From Deltaproteobacteria bacterium (GTDB lineage: Bacteria; Desulfobacterota; Desulfobaccia; Desulfobaccales; 0-14-0-80-60-11): DNA of 32,868 nt. Position numbers and translations under genes: made by a program. Each line of letters opens with the position of its first letter. The first letter of the stretch is position 1. Where the stretch lies: contig JAKAKP010000097.1 in NCBI GenBank assembly GCA_021813445.1, positions 1-32,868 on the forward strand, given 5' to 3'. Under the pieces are notes generated by a model, which was not told the DNA's origin, ran no database searches, and saw nothing but the letters and a program-made list of their open reading frames with translations. Shown piece after piece: positions 8,892-17,626 of this stretch.

Positions 8892-9842
8892 ATGGATATG
8901 ATGATCGAAGTCCAAGACCTGACCAAATACTACGGGCTCACTCTGGCCATCAGCCGCCTCAATTTTGAGGTGGCCGCAGGCGAGATCGTGGGCTTTCTGG
9001 GGCCCAACGGCGCAGGCAAAACCACCACCTTGAAGATCCTTTCCGGTTTCCTGTCACCCTCCGGGGGGTCCGCCCGCATCAACGGCAAGGATTGTTTGAC
9101 CCAGTCTCTGGAGGTGCGGCAATCCCTGGGGTACCTGCCGGAGACGGTGCCCTTGTACACGGATTTGACCGTGACCCAATTCCTGCGCTTTGCGGCCCAG
9201 GCCAAAGGGGTGGAGGCCAAGGCTGAGACCGGGGAGGTGGAGCGGGTGGTGGCCGCCTGCGACCTGGACGGAGTGCGGCACAAGCTGATCGCCGCGCTCT
9301 CCAAAGGTTACCGCCAGAGGGTGGGTCTGGCCCAGGCCCTGCTCAACAACCCGCCGCTTCTCATCCTGGATGAACCCACCATCGGCCTGGACCCTTCCCA
9401 GATCGTGGAAATCCGCCAGTTGATCAAGGAACTGGCCGGAGCCCACACGGTCATCCTGAGCAGCCACATCCTGCCGGAAGTGAGCCAGCTGTGCCAACGG
9501 GTGATCATCATTAACCGGGGCCAGATCGTGGCCAGCGACACCACGGAGAACCTCTCCCGGCAGTTGGGGCACGGCTCCCGGGTCCGCCTGCAAGTGCAGG
9601 GGCCGGAGGTAGAGGTGGCCGCGGCCTTGCAGAAAATCCCCGAGGTCCAGGAGGTGGCCGGCGAGGGCGGAGGCCGCTATCTGGTGGTGGCCGCCAATGA
9701 TCACGATGTGCGCCCCCAATTGGCCCGGCTGGTGGTGGAACGGGGCTGGGACCTGCTGGAGCTGAAATCCCAGGAGTTCACCCTGGAGGAGGTATTCCTC
9801 AATCTGGTGACCGAAGAAGAGACGGCGGAAGAGGAGTCATGA
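8892..9842 (+). CDS. ABC transporter ATP-binding protein (GldA-like)
   Basis: Cytoplasmic ATPase of an ABC-2-type exporter. Walker A GPNGAGKTT is at residues 37-45, the signature LSKGYRQR at 136-143, Walker B LLILDE at 156-161, and the switch histidine H192 lies in SSHIL. A roughly 100-residue C-terminal domain follows the ATPase core, as in GldA and other drug/lipid-type ABC-2 ATPases. Three in-frame ATGs lie within the first four codons. MIEVQDLTKYYG would be the most usual beginning, so the start may be nine bases later. The stop overlaps the permease start by four bases (ATGA). The substrate is unknown. Confidence 0.93.
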   Translation: MDMMIEVQDLTKYYGLTLAISRLNFEVAAGEIVGFLGPNGAGKTTTLKILSGFLSPSGGSARINGKDCLTQSLEVRQSLGYLPETVPLYTDLTVTQFLRFAAQAKGVEAKAETGEVERVVAACDLDGVRHKLIAALSKGYRQRVGLAQALLNNPPLLILDEPTIGLDPSQIVEIRQLIKELAGAHTVILSSHILPEVSQLCQRVIIINRGQIVASDTTENLSRQLGHGSRVRLQVQGPEVEVAAALQKIPEVQEVAGEGGGRYLVVAANDHDVRPQLARLVVERGWDLLELKSQEFTLEEVFLNLVTEEETAEEES

Positions 9843-10618
9843 AGAATTCGGGCAGTTTTCTGGCGGTACTCCGGAAGGAGTTGGCGATCTATTTCGCCAC
9901 TCCCATTTTTTATATCACCGGGTTTTTCTTTCTGTTGCTGGGGGGCTATTTCTTTTACGCCAACACCCTGTATTACAGCCTCGTCAGCTTCCAGGCGGCC
10001 CAGAATATCCAGTTGGCCACCCACCTGAACCCCCAGCAGATGGTGTTCCGGCCCCTGTTCGCCACCCTGGCGATAGTGCTGCTGCTCCTGGTGCCCCTGC
10101 TGACTATGCGCCTCCTGGCTGAGGAAAAGCGGGCCGGCACCGCGGAACTCCTGTTCACCTACCCCCTCACCGACTGGGCCATCATCCTGGGGAAATTTGC
10201 GGCGGCGCTGCTGATTTACGCCATCTTTTTGGGTTTCACCGTGATTTACGCCCTGGTCTTCAGCACCGTGGGGGTGCTGGATTGGGGAGCCCTGGCCACC
10301 GGCTACCTGGGCCTGCTCCTGTTGGGAGGCGCGTGCCTGGCCCTGGGGCTGTTCGCGTCCAGCCTCACGGAAAACCAGATCATCGCCGCGGTGAGCGGCT
10401 TTGCCCTCCTCCTGCTTTTCTGGGTCATCGGCTGGCAGCAGGATATCGGCTCCCCCGGCTGGGGCGGTTTTTTCGGGAGCCTGTCCATGATGGACCACTA
10501 TGACAGCTTTATCCGGGGAGTGATCGATACCCGGGACCTGGTATATTATCTGAGTTTTATCTACTTCTTCCTGTTTTTGACCAAAAGACAGTTAGAATCT
10601 CGACGTTGGAGAGCCTAA
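9839..10618 (+). CDS. ABC-2-type permease (GldF-like)
   Basis: Inner-membrane subunit paired with the preceding ATPase. The 259 residues contain six hydrophobic segments, near 23-41, 72-92, 114-141, 151-174, 181-199 and 233-248. A conserved cytoplasmic block, MRLLAEEKRAGTAELL, sits at about 90-105 between segments 2 and 3, as in the GldF/NosY-type permeases. Translation is coupled to the ATPase by an ATGA overlap, and the next gene begins one base after the stop. In Bacteroidota, GldF works in gliding, but homologues outside that phylum are of unknown substrate, so the name indicates family only. Confidence 0.9.
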   Translation: MKNSGSFLAVLRKELAIYFATPIFYITGFFFLLLGGYFFYANTLYYSLVSFQAAQNIQLATHLNPQQMVFRPLFATLAIVLLLLVPLLTMRLLAEEKRAGTAELLFTYPLTDWAIILGKFAAALLIYAIFLGFTVIYALVFSTVGVLDWGALATGYLGLLLLGGACLALGLFASSLTENQIIAAVSGFALLLLFWVIGWQQDIGSPGWGGFFGSLSMMDHYDSFIRGVIDTRDLVYYLSFIYFFLFLTKRQLESRRWRA

Positions 10619-10619
10619 G

Positions 10620-12056
10620 GTGAGTTGGCGGGATTTATTTAAGAAACGCTCCTTCGTTTACGGCGGCAGTTCGGCCGCGGCAGTGCTCCTGGTTCTGGGC
10701 ATCCTGATGGTGGTGGCCTTGATGGCGAACCGTTTTTCCTACCGCTGGGACCTTACCAAAGACAAGAGCCAGTCCCTCACGGCCATGACCCGGGCCGTGC
10801 TCACGGAAGTGAAAAGCCCCCTGACCTTGACCGCTTTTTTCCCGGAGGGGCAGGCCGAACGGCAGCGGGCCAAAGAATTCCTGGAGATGTACGCTTACGC
10901 CAACCCCAAGATCAAATTCCGGTTGGTGGACCCGGAGCGGGACCCCCTGAAAGCCAAGGAAGCGGGCTACCGTTATCCCGGCAATGTGTTGCTGGAGTAT
11001 CAGGGGCGGCGGCAAATGGCGGACAAAACGGATGAAGACGCCATCACCAACGCCATCCGCAAGCTGCTGAACCCGGAAGTGAAGAAGGTCTTTTTCCTTA
11101 CCGGCCACGGAGAGCGCGGGCTCAAGGAGATGGACCGCAAGGGGTTAAACGCAGCCAAGCGGGCCCTGGAAAACGAAGGCTTTCAGGCAGACGACCTCAA
11201 TCTCCTGACCAAGGCGGAAATTCCCAAGGATGCGGCCGCGGTGGTAGTGGCCGGGCCCAACAAGCCCTTGTTCCCCAATGAAGTGGCGGCCTTGAAAGCC
11301 TACTTGGACCGGGGCGGCCGGGTGCTGGTGCTGCTGGAGCCCTTCGATGACGCCGGTCTGAAAGACTTTCTAGCCGGCTACGGGGTGGAGCTGGATAACG
11401 GCATCATCCTGGATATGAACCAGGTGACCCAGGCCATCGGCGCCAGCCCCATCATGCCCCTGGCCCTGCAATACGGCCCCCACCGCATTACCCGGGATTT
11501 CACCAACGTGGTCACCATTTACCCTCTGGCCCGGCCCCTGACCCTGAAGCAAGGTGTCAAAGATGTGAGCCTGATCCCCCTGGTCACCACCACCAACACC
11601 AGTTGGGAAAAATTCGGCCAGGAGTGGATGAAGAGCGGAAAGGCGACTTACAACCCCCAGACCGATAAGAAAGGCCCCTTCACCCTGGCGGCCCTGGCGG
11701 ACATCAAGCTGCCCCCGCCCCCCGGGAAAGGAGAAAAAGGCAAGACGCCCTCCAAACCGGCCCCGAAAAAGGGGAAAGAGAAACAGGGTTACCTGGTGGT
11801 CTTCGGGAACGTGGACTTCGCCACCAACGCCTACTTCAATCTTTCGGGCAATGGGGACCTCTTCCTGAACACCCTAAATTTCTTGGGGTCGGAAGAAAAC
11901 CAGATCCTGGTGCACCGGGACACAGGCAAAGCCCAGCCCCTGATCATGAAGAGTTGGCAGGCCTGGTTCCTGATGCTGACCAGCCTGGTGGTCTTGCCCC
12001 TGATCATGTTAGGGGCCGGAGTGCGGGCCTATCTCCGCCGCCGGGGGCGTAAATGA
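10620..12056 (+). CDS. GldG-family ABC-transporter auxiliary protein
   Basis: Membrane-anchored extracytoplasmic subunit of the ABC-2 system, with an auxiliary domain of the GldG type. One hydrophobic anchor lies near residues 13-37 and a second near 446-468 before a basic RRRGRK tail, so the bulk is probably outside the cytoplasm. The block FLTGHGE (GHGE at 162-165) is typical of the family. A Pro/Lys-rich low-complexity insertion lies at about 361-390, likely a flexible linker. The start is GTG, one base after the permease stop. The last four bases overlap the DUF4340 gene. Confidence 0.85.
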   Translation: MSWRDLFKKRSFVYGGSSAAAVLLVLGILMVVALMANRFSYRWDLTKDKSQSLTAMTRAVLTEVKSPLTLTAFFPEGQAERQRAKEFLEMYAYANPKIKFRLVDPERDPLKAKEAGYRYPGNVLLEYQGRRQMADKTDEDAITNAIRKLLNPEVKKVFFLTGHGERGLKEMDRKGLNAAKRALENEGFQADDLNLLTKAEIPKDAAAVVVAGPNKPLFPNEVAALKAYLDRGGRVLVLLEPFDDAGLKDFLAGYGVELDNGIILDMNQVTQAIGASPIMPLALQYGPHRITRDFTNVVTIYPLARPLTLKQGVKDVSLIPLVTTTNTSWEKFGQEWMKSGKATYNPQTDKKGPFTLAALADIKLPPPPGKGEKGKTPSKPAPKKGKEKQGYLVVFGNVDFATNAYFNLSGNGDLFLNTLNFLGSEENQILVHRDTGKAQPLIMKSWQAWFLMLTSLVVLPLIMLGAGVRAYLRRRGRK

Positions 12057-13399
12057 TTCCCCGCCGCCTGCTCCCTTATCTGGCCCTGTTTCTGGTGCTG
12101 CTGGGGGTCTATTGGGGCCTGAGCTGGCGCCAGACCCGCCAGGAGGCCGCCAAAACCGAGGCCAAAAAGATCTTCCATATACAAGAAAAGAATATCAACG
12201 AACTGGTCCTGAAGCGGGGCAAGGAAGAAGTGCGTCTGGCCAAGAAAGATGATGAGTGGTGGATCACCAAGCCCTTGAAGATGCGGGCCGACCTCGCCAT
12301 GGTGGATGCCATGCTATCCACCCTGGCCTCGATGCAAAAGGAACGGGACCTGGGCACGGGTGACCTGAAGACCTTTGGCCTGGATAAGCCGCCCCTGGTG
12401 GTGGAATTCGCAGCCCCAGGCAAGGGCGGACGGCTGGTGATCGGCAACGCCACCCCGGGGAATTTGGGTTATTACGCTTATCGGGACCAGGACACCCGCC
12501 ATCTGCTTACCATCAATCCGGGCAATAAGTCCTCTCTGGACCGGCCCTTGGCGGACCTCCGGGACAAGACCATCTTTGCCTATATCCCTACCAAAGCGAA
12601 ATCTCTGCAGATCAAGATCGGCGCCGCGGCGCCCGTGCTGTTGGAAAAAACGGCTCCCGGCTCCTGGAGCTGGAAGGGCCGGGAGAAATTTCCGGTGCGG
12701 GGGGACCGGGTGGAGGGACTGTTGCGCTTCTTGCAAACCTCCAGGGTCAAGGAGTTTATCAGCGACGCCCCGAAGAATTTGTCCACTTACGGCCTGGCCC
12801 CGGCCATGGCGGTGGTGGAGGTAGTCCAGGATAAGAAGCCGGAGAAGCTGCTCCTGGGAGCCAAGGTCAAAGGGGGCGACTATGCCCGCAAGGCTCCTGA
12901 CGGCCCGGTGGTGGTGACCGATAAAGACCTGCTGGCCCAGATCGCCAAGACCCTGACCACCCTGGAAGACCGCCGCGTGTGGCGGGGAGAGGCCGCCGCG
13001 GTGCAAAAAGTGGTGTGGGGGCCTCCAGGCAAAACCTGGACTGCGGTCAAAGACAAGGACTTTTGGAAAATCACCGGGCCTGAAAAGCAGGAGTTCAAGC
13101 AGCCCGCGGTCCGCCTGGAAGTGGCCCTGTGGAAGCTGCAGGCCCTGGAGCTGGCCCCCCCCGCTGCGGCCAAGACACCCCCGGCCAAACCCGCCTACGG
13201 GCTGGAGTTGCTGGATGGGGCCGGCAAATCTCTGTTCCGCCTCGATGAGCTGGGCCAGGGAAAGGGCAAGGAAGTGCGGGTGCGGGTGAAGACAGGGGAC
13301 AAGACGGATACGGGCCTGCTGCCGCCGGCAGCCTTTCAGGAGTGGCAGAAGGAAATGGCCCGGCTGGCCAGTCCGCCCCCGGGACCAGAAGGCAAATAG
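12053..13399 (+). CDS. DUF4340-containing membrane-anchored protein
   Basis: The 448-residue protein has one N-terminal hydrophobic anchor (about residues 7-23) followed by a long soluble region with repeating beta-rich blocks such as DEWWITKPLKMRADLAMVD, as found in DUF4340. The domain commonly follows GldG-type genes. Its molecular role is not established. The start overlaps the GldG-like gene by four bases (ATGA), so ATPase, permease, GldG-like and DUF4340 proteins are probably one complex. A second, degenerate copy of the W-(W/K)-(I/V)-T/K motif (DKDFWKITGPEKQEF) occurs in the C-terminal third, suggesting an internal duplication. Confidence 0.82.
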   Translation: MIPRRLLPYLALFLVLLGVYWGLSWRQTRQEAAKTEAKKIFHIQEKNINELVLKRGKEEVRLAKKDDEWWITKPLKMRADLAMVDAMLSTLASMQKERDLGTGDLKTFGLDKPPLVVEFAAPGKGGRLVIGNATPGNLGYYAYRDQDTRHLLTINPGNKSSLDRPLADLRDKTIFAYIPTKAKSLQIKIGAAAPVLLEKTAPGSWSWKGREKFPVRGDRVEGLLRFLQTSRVKEFISDAPKNLSTYGLAPAMAVVEVVQDKKPEKLLLGAKVKGGDYARKAPDGPVVVTDKDLLAQIAKTLTTLEDRRVWRGEAAAVQKVVWGPPGKTWTAVKDKDFWKITGPEKQEFKQPAVRLEVALWKLQALELAPPAAAKTPPAKPAYGLELLDGAGKSLFRLDELGQGKGKEVRVRVKTGDKTDTGLLPPAAFQEWQKEMARLASPPPGPEGK

Positions 13400-13415
13400 T
13401 ATTAGGACTTAAGAT

Positions 13416-14171
13416 TTGCAGATTTTACTCACCAACGACGACGGCATCCACGCTCCGGGACTGGCGGCCCTGTATCAAGAGCTGCGACGGTTGGGAGAGG
13501 TGGCGGTAGTGGCCCCGGAGAGCGAACAGAGCGCGGTGGGGCACGCCATCAGCCTGAGCACACCCTTGCGGGTGAAAAAGGCTTCCCTGGGCGGGGGCGT
13601 TTGGGGCTGGGCGGTGAGCGGCACCCCGGCCGACTGCGTCAAGATCGCCCTGGCGGAGTTGCTGCCGGAAATGCCGGAGCTGGTGGTCTCGGGGATCAAT
13701 CTCGGCCCTAATGTGGGGATCAATGTGTTGTATTCCGGCACGGTCTCCGCAGCCACCGAAGCGGCCATCCTGGGGGTGAAAAAGGCCGTGGCCCTGTCCC
13801 TGAACACCTATAAAGACCCGGATTTCGCCACCGCGGCCCGGGTGGCGGGGAAGCTGCTGTCCCGCCTGCAGGGCCCGCTCCTGCCGGAGCCCCTCTGCCT
13901 GAACATCAACCTGCCGGCCCTGCCCGAGGAGGAGATCAAAGGCGTGCGCCTCAGCCGCCAGGACACCGGCCCCTTGGTGGAGCGCTTCGATCGCCGGGTG
14001 GACCCCCGGGAGCATTTATATTATTGGCTGGCGGGGATCAATAACCGCCGGGACCTGGCCCCGGACACGGATTACGGGGCGCTTAACGCCGGCTACATCG
14101 CCATTACCCCCCTGCACCACGACCTCACCCATTATCCCAGCCTCAAGAGCCTGCGCGTTTTGGAAAAATAG
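13416..14171 (+). CDS. surE: 5'-nucleotidase SurE
   Basis: Metal-dependent nucleoside 5'-monophosphate phosphatase of the survival protein SurE family, cytoplasmic, 251 residues as usual. The metal and active-site residues are in place: D8 and D9 in TNDDG, S39 in ESEQSAVGH, and N95 in SGIN. The start is TTG, chosen because SurE proteins begin immediately with M-x-I-L-x-TNDDG. An AGGA lies about nine bases upstream. The gap to the DUF4340 gene is only 16 bases, so it probably shares that transcript. No link in function to the transporter is known. Confidence 0.95.
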   Translation: MQILLTNDDGIHAPGLAALYQELRRLGEVAVVAPESEQSAVGHAISLSTPLRVKKASLGGGVWGWAVSGTPADCVKIALAELLPEMPELVVSGINLGPNVGINVLYSGTVSAATEAAILGVKKAVALSLNTYKDPDFATAARVAGKLLSRLQGPLLPEPLCLNINLPALPEEEIKGVRLSRQDTGPLVERFDRRVDPREHLYYWLAGINNRRDLAPDTDYGALNAGYIAITPLHHDLTHYPSLKSLRVLEK

Positions 14172-14199
14172 GTACCCCGGGGCAGAGAAAAGAAGTGCA

Positions 14200-14373
14200 C
14201 CCATAAATCCCATGGCCCAGGCTGGCATGAGGGAAAAAGAGCAGGTCCACCACCGATTCGAAGATCCAATAAAGGATAATAATGACGGCAGTCATCACCG
14301 CCATTTGTTTGCCGCTTTTGAGCCTGTTAATAAAAGGGTGCACCGATAATCTCTCCTCCAGCCGCTTATCCCC
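14200..14373 (-). pseudogene. Possible remnant of a membrane sensor protein N-terminus
   Basis: On the minus strand, the frame reads GDKRLEERLSVHPFINRL, then a clear hydrophobic segment MAVMTAVIIILYWIFES, then VVDLLFFPHASL. This basic-helix, membrane-segment, acidic-aromatic pattern resembles the beginnings of PAS-domain histidine kinases in desulfobacteria, from memory only. The frame runs into unrelated sequence at the end of surE, so any such gene is cut off. The rest of the 431-base gap from surE to the PilZ gene shows no other gene. Confidence 0.35.
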
Positions 14374-14602
14374 CTTGCTAATGATAAAACCCGTGAAATT
14401 GGACAAATCGGCGCGAAATCCCCATAATTTTGCTGGAAAGGAGCAGCTGGCGCTCGGGTCTATCCGGCATCTGGAGATTTCTGGGAACGGGAAAGAACCG
14501 GCGGAAATGCCACCGCCTGCCCCTGGTGCAGGCAAAAGATGGGGCGCGGGTGTCACGGGAAGGTCCGGACCTGACCTCCTCATGGCTCCATTATTCCAGG
14601 CC

Positions 14603-14947
14603 TCAAACTAAACGATAGCGGAATTGGGCCAAAACTTTGGTCGTGTCCCCAAAAGGAGCGAAAAAACTGAGGCCGATGCGGTAACGCTTGGGGTGCGGCA
14701 CAGTCTCCTTGACCCAAACCACCCGGCCGGCAAAATGATAGGCCCCCTTCTCTTCAGGGGCTCCCGCCATCTGGGGAAGGTCAAATTCCACCGCCTCGCC
14801 GATGGCTAAAGATCGCCCTGTTTCCAATTGGGCGCCTATGGAAGAGATATCCACCAGGTAGGCGTCGGGGCAAGTATGCCCGTTAATTTCACCTACCCCC
14901 AGCACACACAGGACCCTTGCTTCCCGGCGACGCTCCAGGAATCCCAT
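14603..14947 (-). CDS. PilZ-domain protein
   Basis: Small single-domain protein of 114 residues, predicted to bind cyclic di-GMP. The RxxxR-type element (ERRREARV, residues 5-12) precedes the second motif D-I-S-S-x-G in LVDISSIGAQLE, and a short beta-barrel follows. No effector domain is attached, so it would act through a protein partner. It is transcribed opposite to surE and has a 165-base gap to the end of bamD, so it may be the last gene of the trxA-trxB-bamD run or stand alone. With flagellar-type genes elsewhere in the window, a motility role is possible but not shown. Confidence 0.85.
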   Translation of the reverse strand: MGFLERRREARVLCVLGVGEINGHTCPDAYLVDISSIGAQLETGRSLAIGEAVEFDLPQMAGAPEEKGAYHFAGRVVWVKETVPHPKRYRIGLSFFAPFGDTTKVLAQFRYRLV

Positions 14948-15071
14948 GGCACTAACCCTCAGAGGTTATTTTGTGCTTTTGTTATCGGCAATATCCGGGA
15001 AAATCTTGAACCGGGAAATTGCCTTTATTGCCATCCGCGTTAGAGAAGCCGAAGGGGGTAGGATTATCTTC

Positions 15072-15106
15072 CCTCCAGGGAGCCGGGTAGGCCCGGCCCC
15101 TGGAGG
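15072..15106 (-). terminator. GC-rich stem-loop after bamD
   Basis: A 15-bp stem with one bulged A and a TAGG loop lies seven bases after the bamD stop. No T-run follows on the minus strand. It may be a transcript-end stabilising hairpin or a weak terminator. Confidence 0.5.
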
Positions 15107-15112
15107 CGGTGA

Positions 15113-15847
15113 TTACCATTGTGCGTCGAAAAGGTGGGAAACAGTATACATGAAACCGCTCTTGGGCGCGGTCTCAGCTTCTGCCAGCTTTTTTTGGCAA
15201 TTGTCGATATATTCCTTTACTTCGCCCTGCTTGTCGTACTCGGGATATTCCTGGGCTACCGTCTGGAAACGGTCCAGCGCGGCCTTATATTTCTTGGTTT
15301 TGAAATAAAACTTGCCCACATAGAATTCGTGTTCCGCCAGGTCGCGGCGGCAGTGGCTCATGTATAATTCTGCTTTAGGGACGTATTCGCATTGGGGAAA
15401 TTTCTGCTTCAGGCGGCGAAATTCCTGCAGGGCTTTAAAGCAATAGGTTTGGTCCCGATCGATGGTGGAGCGCTGGCGGTAGTAACATAACCCCTGGCGG
15501 AAGATGGCGTAAGGGACGGCCTTGTTGGTGGGATGGAGTTTTTCGAATTCCTTGTAAGCCTGATGGGCCTCGTCGTATTTCTTCTTATAGAAAAAGGCGT
15601 CCGCCAGCTTAATCTGGGCAAGCATCGCCTGGTCGCTGTAGGGATAACGGTCCCGCATCCTTTCGAAGGTCTCGATGGCATCGTCATAGTCTTTCTTTTT
15701 CAACTGCTTGATGCCTTCTTGAGCCATTTGATCCGGGGGTTGATCCTTTGGCTTGGATTTGAACCAACCTTTGACAGTCGAGCAGCCGCCGAATGCAGCG
15801 ACCAGAGATAGGACCAACAAAATTTGGCTGATTTTTTTGCCGGACAT
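15113..15847 (-). CDS. bamD: Outer-membrane assembly lipoprotein BamD
   Basis: Lipoprotein subunit of the BAM complex that inserts beta-barrel proteins such as the TolC-like protein in this window. The 244 residues begin with a lipoprotein signal ending in AAFGGC, giving a lipidated C22. The lipobox has F at -3, which is unusual. Tetratricopeptide-like helical repeats fill the rest, with the block MLAQIKLADAFFYKKKYDEA typical of the family. I chose this start because it follows GAGGTAAGG and exposes the signal. A longer frame upstream has no signal peptide and overlaps trxB. The gap to trxB is five bases. Confidence 0.88.
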   Translation of the reverse strand: MSGKKISQILLVLSLVAAFGGCSTVKGWFKSKPKDQPPDQMAQEGIKQLKKKDYDDAIETFERMRDRYPYSDQAMLAQIKLADAFFYKKKYDEAHQAYKEFEKLHPTNKAVPYAIFRQGLCYYRQRSTIDRDQTYCFKALQEFRRLKQKFPQCEYVPKAELYMSHCRRDLAEHEFYVGKFYFKTKKYKAALDRFQTVAQEYPEYDKQGEVKEYIDNCQKKLAEAETAPKSGFMYTVSHLFDAQW

Positions 15848-15852
15848 AAGCC

Positions 15853-16785
15853 TTACCTCGAATGACGTTGGGCCAGATAATGTTCCGCGGCATACGCAGC
15901 GATGGCGCCATCCCCCACCGCGGTGGAGATTTGCCGCAGAAGTTTGCTGCGCACATCCCCGGCGGCAAAGATGCCCGGGATGGAGGTGGCCATTTCCGCG
16001 TCGGTGGAAATGAACCCCCATTCATCCAACTCGACGCGACCCTTAAGCCAGACGGTATTGGGAGTGATGCCCACAAAAATGAACACCCCGGCCACCGGCA
16101 GCCGGGTCGTCTCCCCGGTCTTCACGTTCCGCAGGGCCAAAGCCTCCACTGCGTGCTGCCCCTGGACTTCATCCACCACCGTGTCCCAATGAATCTGCAC
16201 CTTCTCCAGGGCCTTAACCTGTTCCTGGAGGATCTTTTCCCCCCGGAAGGCATCGCGGCGATGGATCAGGTGCACCTTCTCCGCGAAGCGGCAGAGAAAC
16301 AGGGTGTCGGTGAGAGCGGTATCCCCGCCCCCCACCACGGCAATGGTTTCACCCCGGTACAGGGCCCCGTCGCAGGTGGCGCAATAGCTGACCCCTTTGC
16401 CGGTCAAGGCCTCTTCCCCGGGGACTCCCAGGCTGCGGTGCCGGACCCCGCTGGCGATAATGGTCGCGCCCGCTTTCAGCTCTTCCCCTTCCAGACGCAG
16501 GAGCTGATGGTCATTTCCGGGTTCCAGGCTCAGGACTTCCCCGCTGCGAAACTCCAGGCCGAAACGCTCGGCTTGCTGGCGCATCCGGTCACTCAACTCG
16601 AAGCCGGAGATACCCTCGGGAAACCCGGGATAATTCTCCACCAAATCGGTGGTCATCACCTGGCCGCCGTGGATGAGTTTTTCCAAAAGCAGGGTTTTCA
16701 ACCGGGCCCGGCCTGCGTAAAGACCAGCGGTGAGGCCGGCGGGGCCGGCCCCAACGATGATTATATCATAGTCCCATGCAGACAT
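15853..16785 (-). CDS. trxB: Thioredoxin-disulfide reductase
   Basis: Cytoplasmic flavoprotein that reduces thioredoxin with NADPH. The FAD-binding GAGPAG is at residues 12-17, the redox-active C135-x-x-C138 in YCATCDG, and the pyridine-nucleotide motif GGGDTA at 152-157. A C-terminal GDVR motif contacts FAD. The 310-residue length is normal. NADPH versus ferredoxin or F420 as donor cannot be settled from sequence alone, but the HRRD-containing block favours a pyridine nucleotide. trxA lies 14 bases upstream and bamD five bases downstream, so the three genes probably form one transcript. Confidence 0.96.
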   Translation of the reverse strand: MSAWDYDIIIVGAGPAGLTAGLYAGRARLKTLLLEKLIHGGQVMTTDLVENYPGFPEGISGFELSDRMRQQAERFGLEFRSGEVLSLEPGNDHQLLRLEGEELKAGATIIASGVRHRSLGVPGEEALTGKGVSYCATCDGALYRGETIAVVGGGDTALTDTLFLCRFAEKVHLIHRRDAFRGEKILQEQVKALEKVQIHWDTVVDEVQGQHAVEALALRNVKTGETTRLPVAGVFIFVGITPNTVWLKGRVELDEWGFISTDAEMATSIPGIFAAGDVRSKLLRQISTAVGDGAIAAYAAEHYLAQRHSR

Positions 16786-16799
16786 GCCGGTTAAGCGAG

Positions 16800-17129
16800 T
16801 TACAAGGCTTTCTTCAGGGCATTCTCAATCAGGGAACGGGAAACGGCGCCAGTGATCTGCTCCAACACCTGGCCGCCTTTGAAGATGATCAGGGTGGGAA
16901 TGGCCCTTATCCCATATTTGGCGGGAGTTTTGGCATTTTCATCCACATTCATTTTGGCCACTTTCACCTTGCCCTGATAATCCCGGGCCAATTCTTCCAC
17001 CACCGGGGCGATAGCCCGGCAGGGGCCGCACCAGGCCGCCCAAAAATCTACCATCGCGGGAATATCGGACTTGAGAATTTCTTCGTCAAAAGTGGCGTCA
17101 CTAACCTGGAGAGGTTCGGGACCGGACAT
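16800..17129 (-). CDS. trxA: Thioredoxin
   Basis: Small cytoplasmic disulfide reductant of 109 residues with the canonical WCGPC active site (C34 and C37) and the conserved cis-proline in the RAIPTLIIF block. Its partner reductase gene trxB follows directly. The start ATG has a GAGGGAACG-type site upstream. A good sigma-70-like promoter precedes it, so it heads the trxA-trxB-bamD run. Confidence 0.97.
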   Translation of the reverse strand: MSGPEPLQVSDATFDEEILKSDIPAMVDFWAAWCGPCRAIAPVVEELARDYQGKVKVAKMNVDENAKTPAKYGIRAIPTLIIFKGGQVLEQITGAVSRSLIENALKKAL

Positions 17130-17169
17130 CGTTCCCTCCTAAGTTTAGATGGGCGCTACGGATTAATAT

Positions 17170-17198
17170 TTTCTAACCATTTCTCCGATTCTTGTCAA
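17170..17198 (-). promoter_or_regulatory. Probable promoter of trxA
   Basis: On the minus strand a consensus TTGACA (17193-17198) and TAGAAA (17170-17175) are separated by 17 bases, about 40 bases before the trxA ATG. Confidence 0.5.
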
Positions 17199-17220
17199 TC
17201 TCTTTTCCTCTTCGGATGCA

Positions 17221-17273
17221 GGGTGGGCACTCCCACCGTACTCCTTTCTGATGGTAGGCCATGCCCACCCTAC
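17221..17273. repeat. Inverted REP pair (REPIN)
   Basis: GGTGGG-cact-CCCACC at 17222-17237 is followed after a short spacer by an inverted hairpin ending CCCTAC (CTAC 17270-17273). The sequence class GTAGGGTGGGCATGG matches the single element at 17627-17647. Confidence 0.65.
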
Positions 17274-17378
17274 ATTTATTTGGCCACCGCCCAACCCGCT
17301 GCCTCAATAGGGGAACTGTAGGCGGGAAAGTGCAACGTATCCCGGCAGCGGTAATTGAGATATACCCGGCCTGCTAAA

Positions 17379-17408
17379 GGCGGGATGCGCTTCGCTTTCC
17401 CGCCCTAC
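17379..17408 (-). repeat. REP hairpin with GTAG foot
   Basis: GGCGGGA and TCCCGCC form the outer stem, an inner GCG/CGC pair follows, and CTAC ends the element (GTAG on the minus strand). Confidence 0.6.
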
Positions 17409-17538
17409 GATCATTTTCATGATTTACGGGTGGGCCTTAGCCCCATGAACAACTGCGGTGAAAAAATTACTACCGCAGACGCGCAGAGAAAATTGTAACT
17501 ACAATTTGTAATTCTGCCCAGGCTCCAAAGGGCAGAAT

Positions 17539-17559
17539 GGCGCGTGAGACGCGCCCTAC
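17539..17559 (-). repeat. REP hairpin with GTAG foot
   Basis: GGCGCGT, loop GAG, ACGCGCC, then CTAC. Read on the minus strand it is GTAG plus a 7-bp hairpin. The whole 525-base gap between trxA and fhs holds only REPs, the trxA promoter and the fhs terminator. Confidence 0.65.
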
Positions 17560-17572
17560 AACTGCGTCCCCA

Positions 17573-17613
17573 TAAAAAACCGGCTTCCGGGAGTATATCT
17601 CGGAAGCCGGTTT
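17573..17613 (-). terminator. Rho-independent terminator of fhs
   Basis: Arms 17577-17589 and 17601-17613 are perfectly complementary over 13 bases with an 11-base loop. On the minus strand the stem runs straight into a T-run (complement of 17574-17579). Confidence 0.88.
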
Positions 17614-17626
17614 GGCTTTCACAAAA

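Noticed and set aside
15848-16021. An extended bamD start into trxB
   Set aside because: It would bury the lipoprotein signal and overlap the trxB coding region by a long way.
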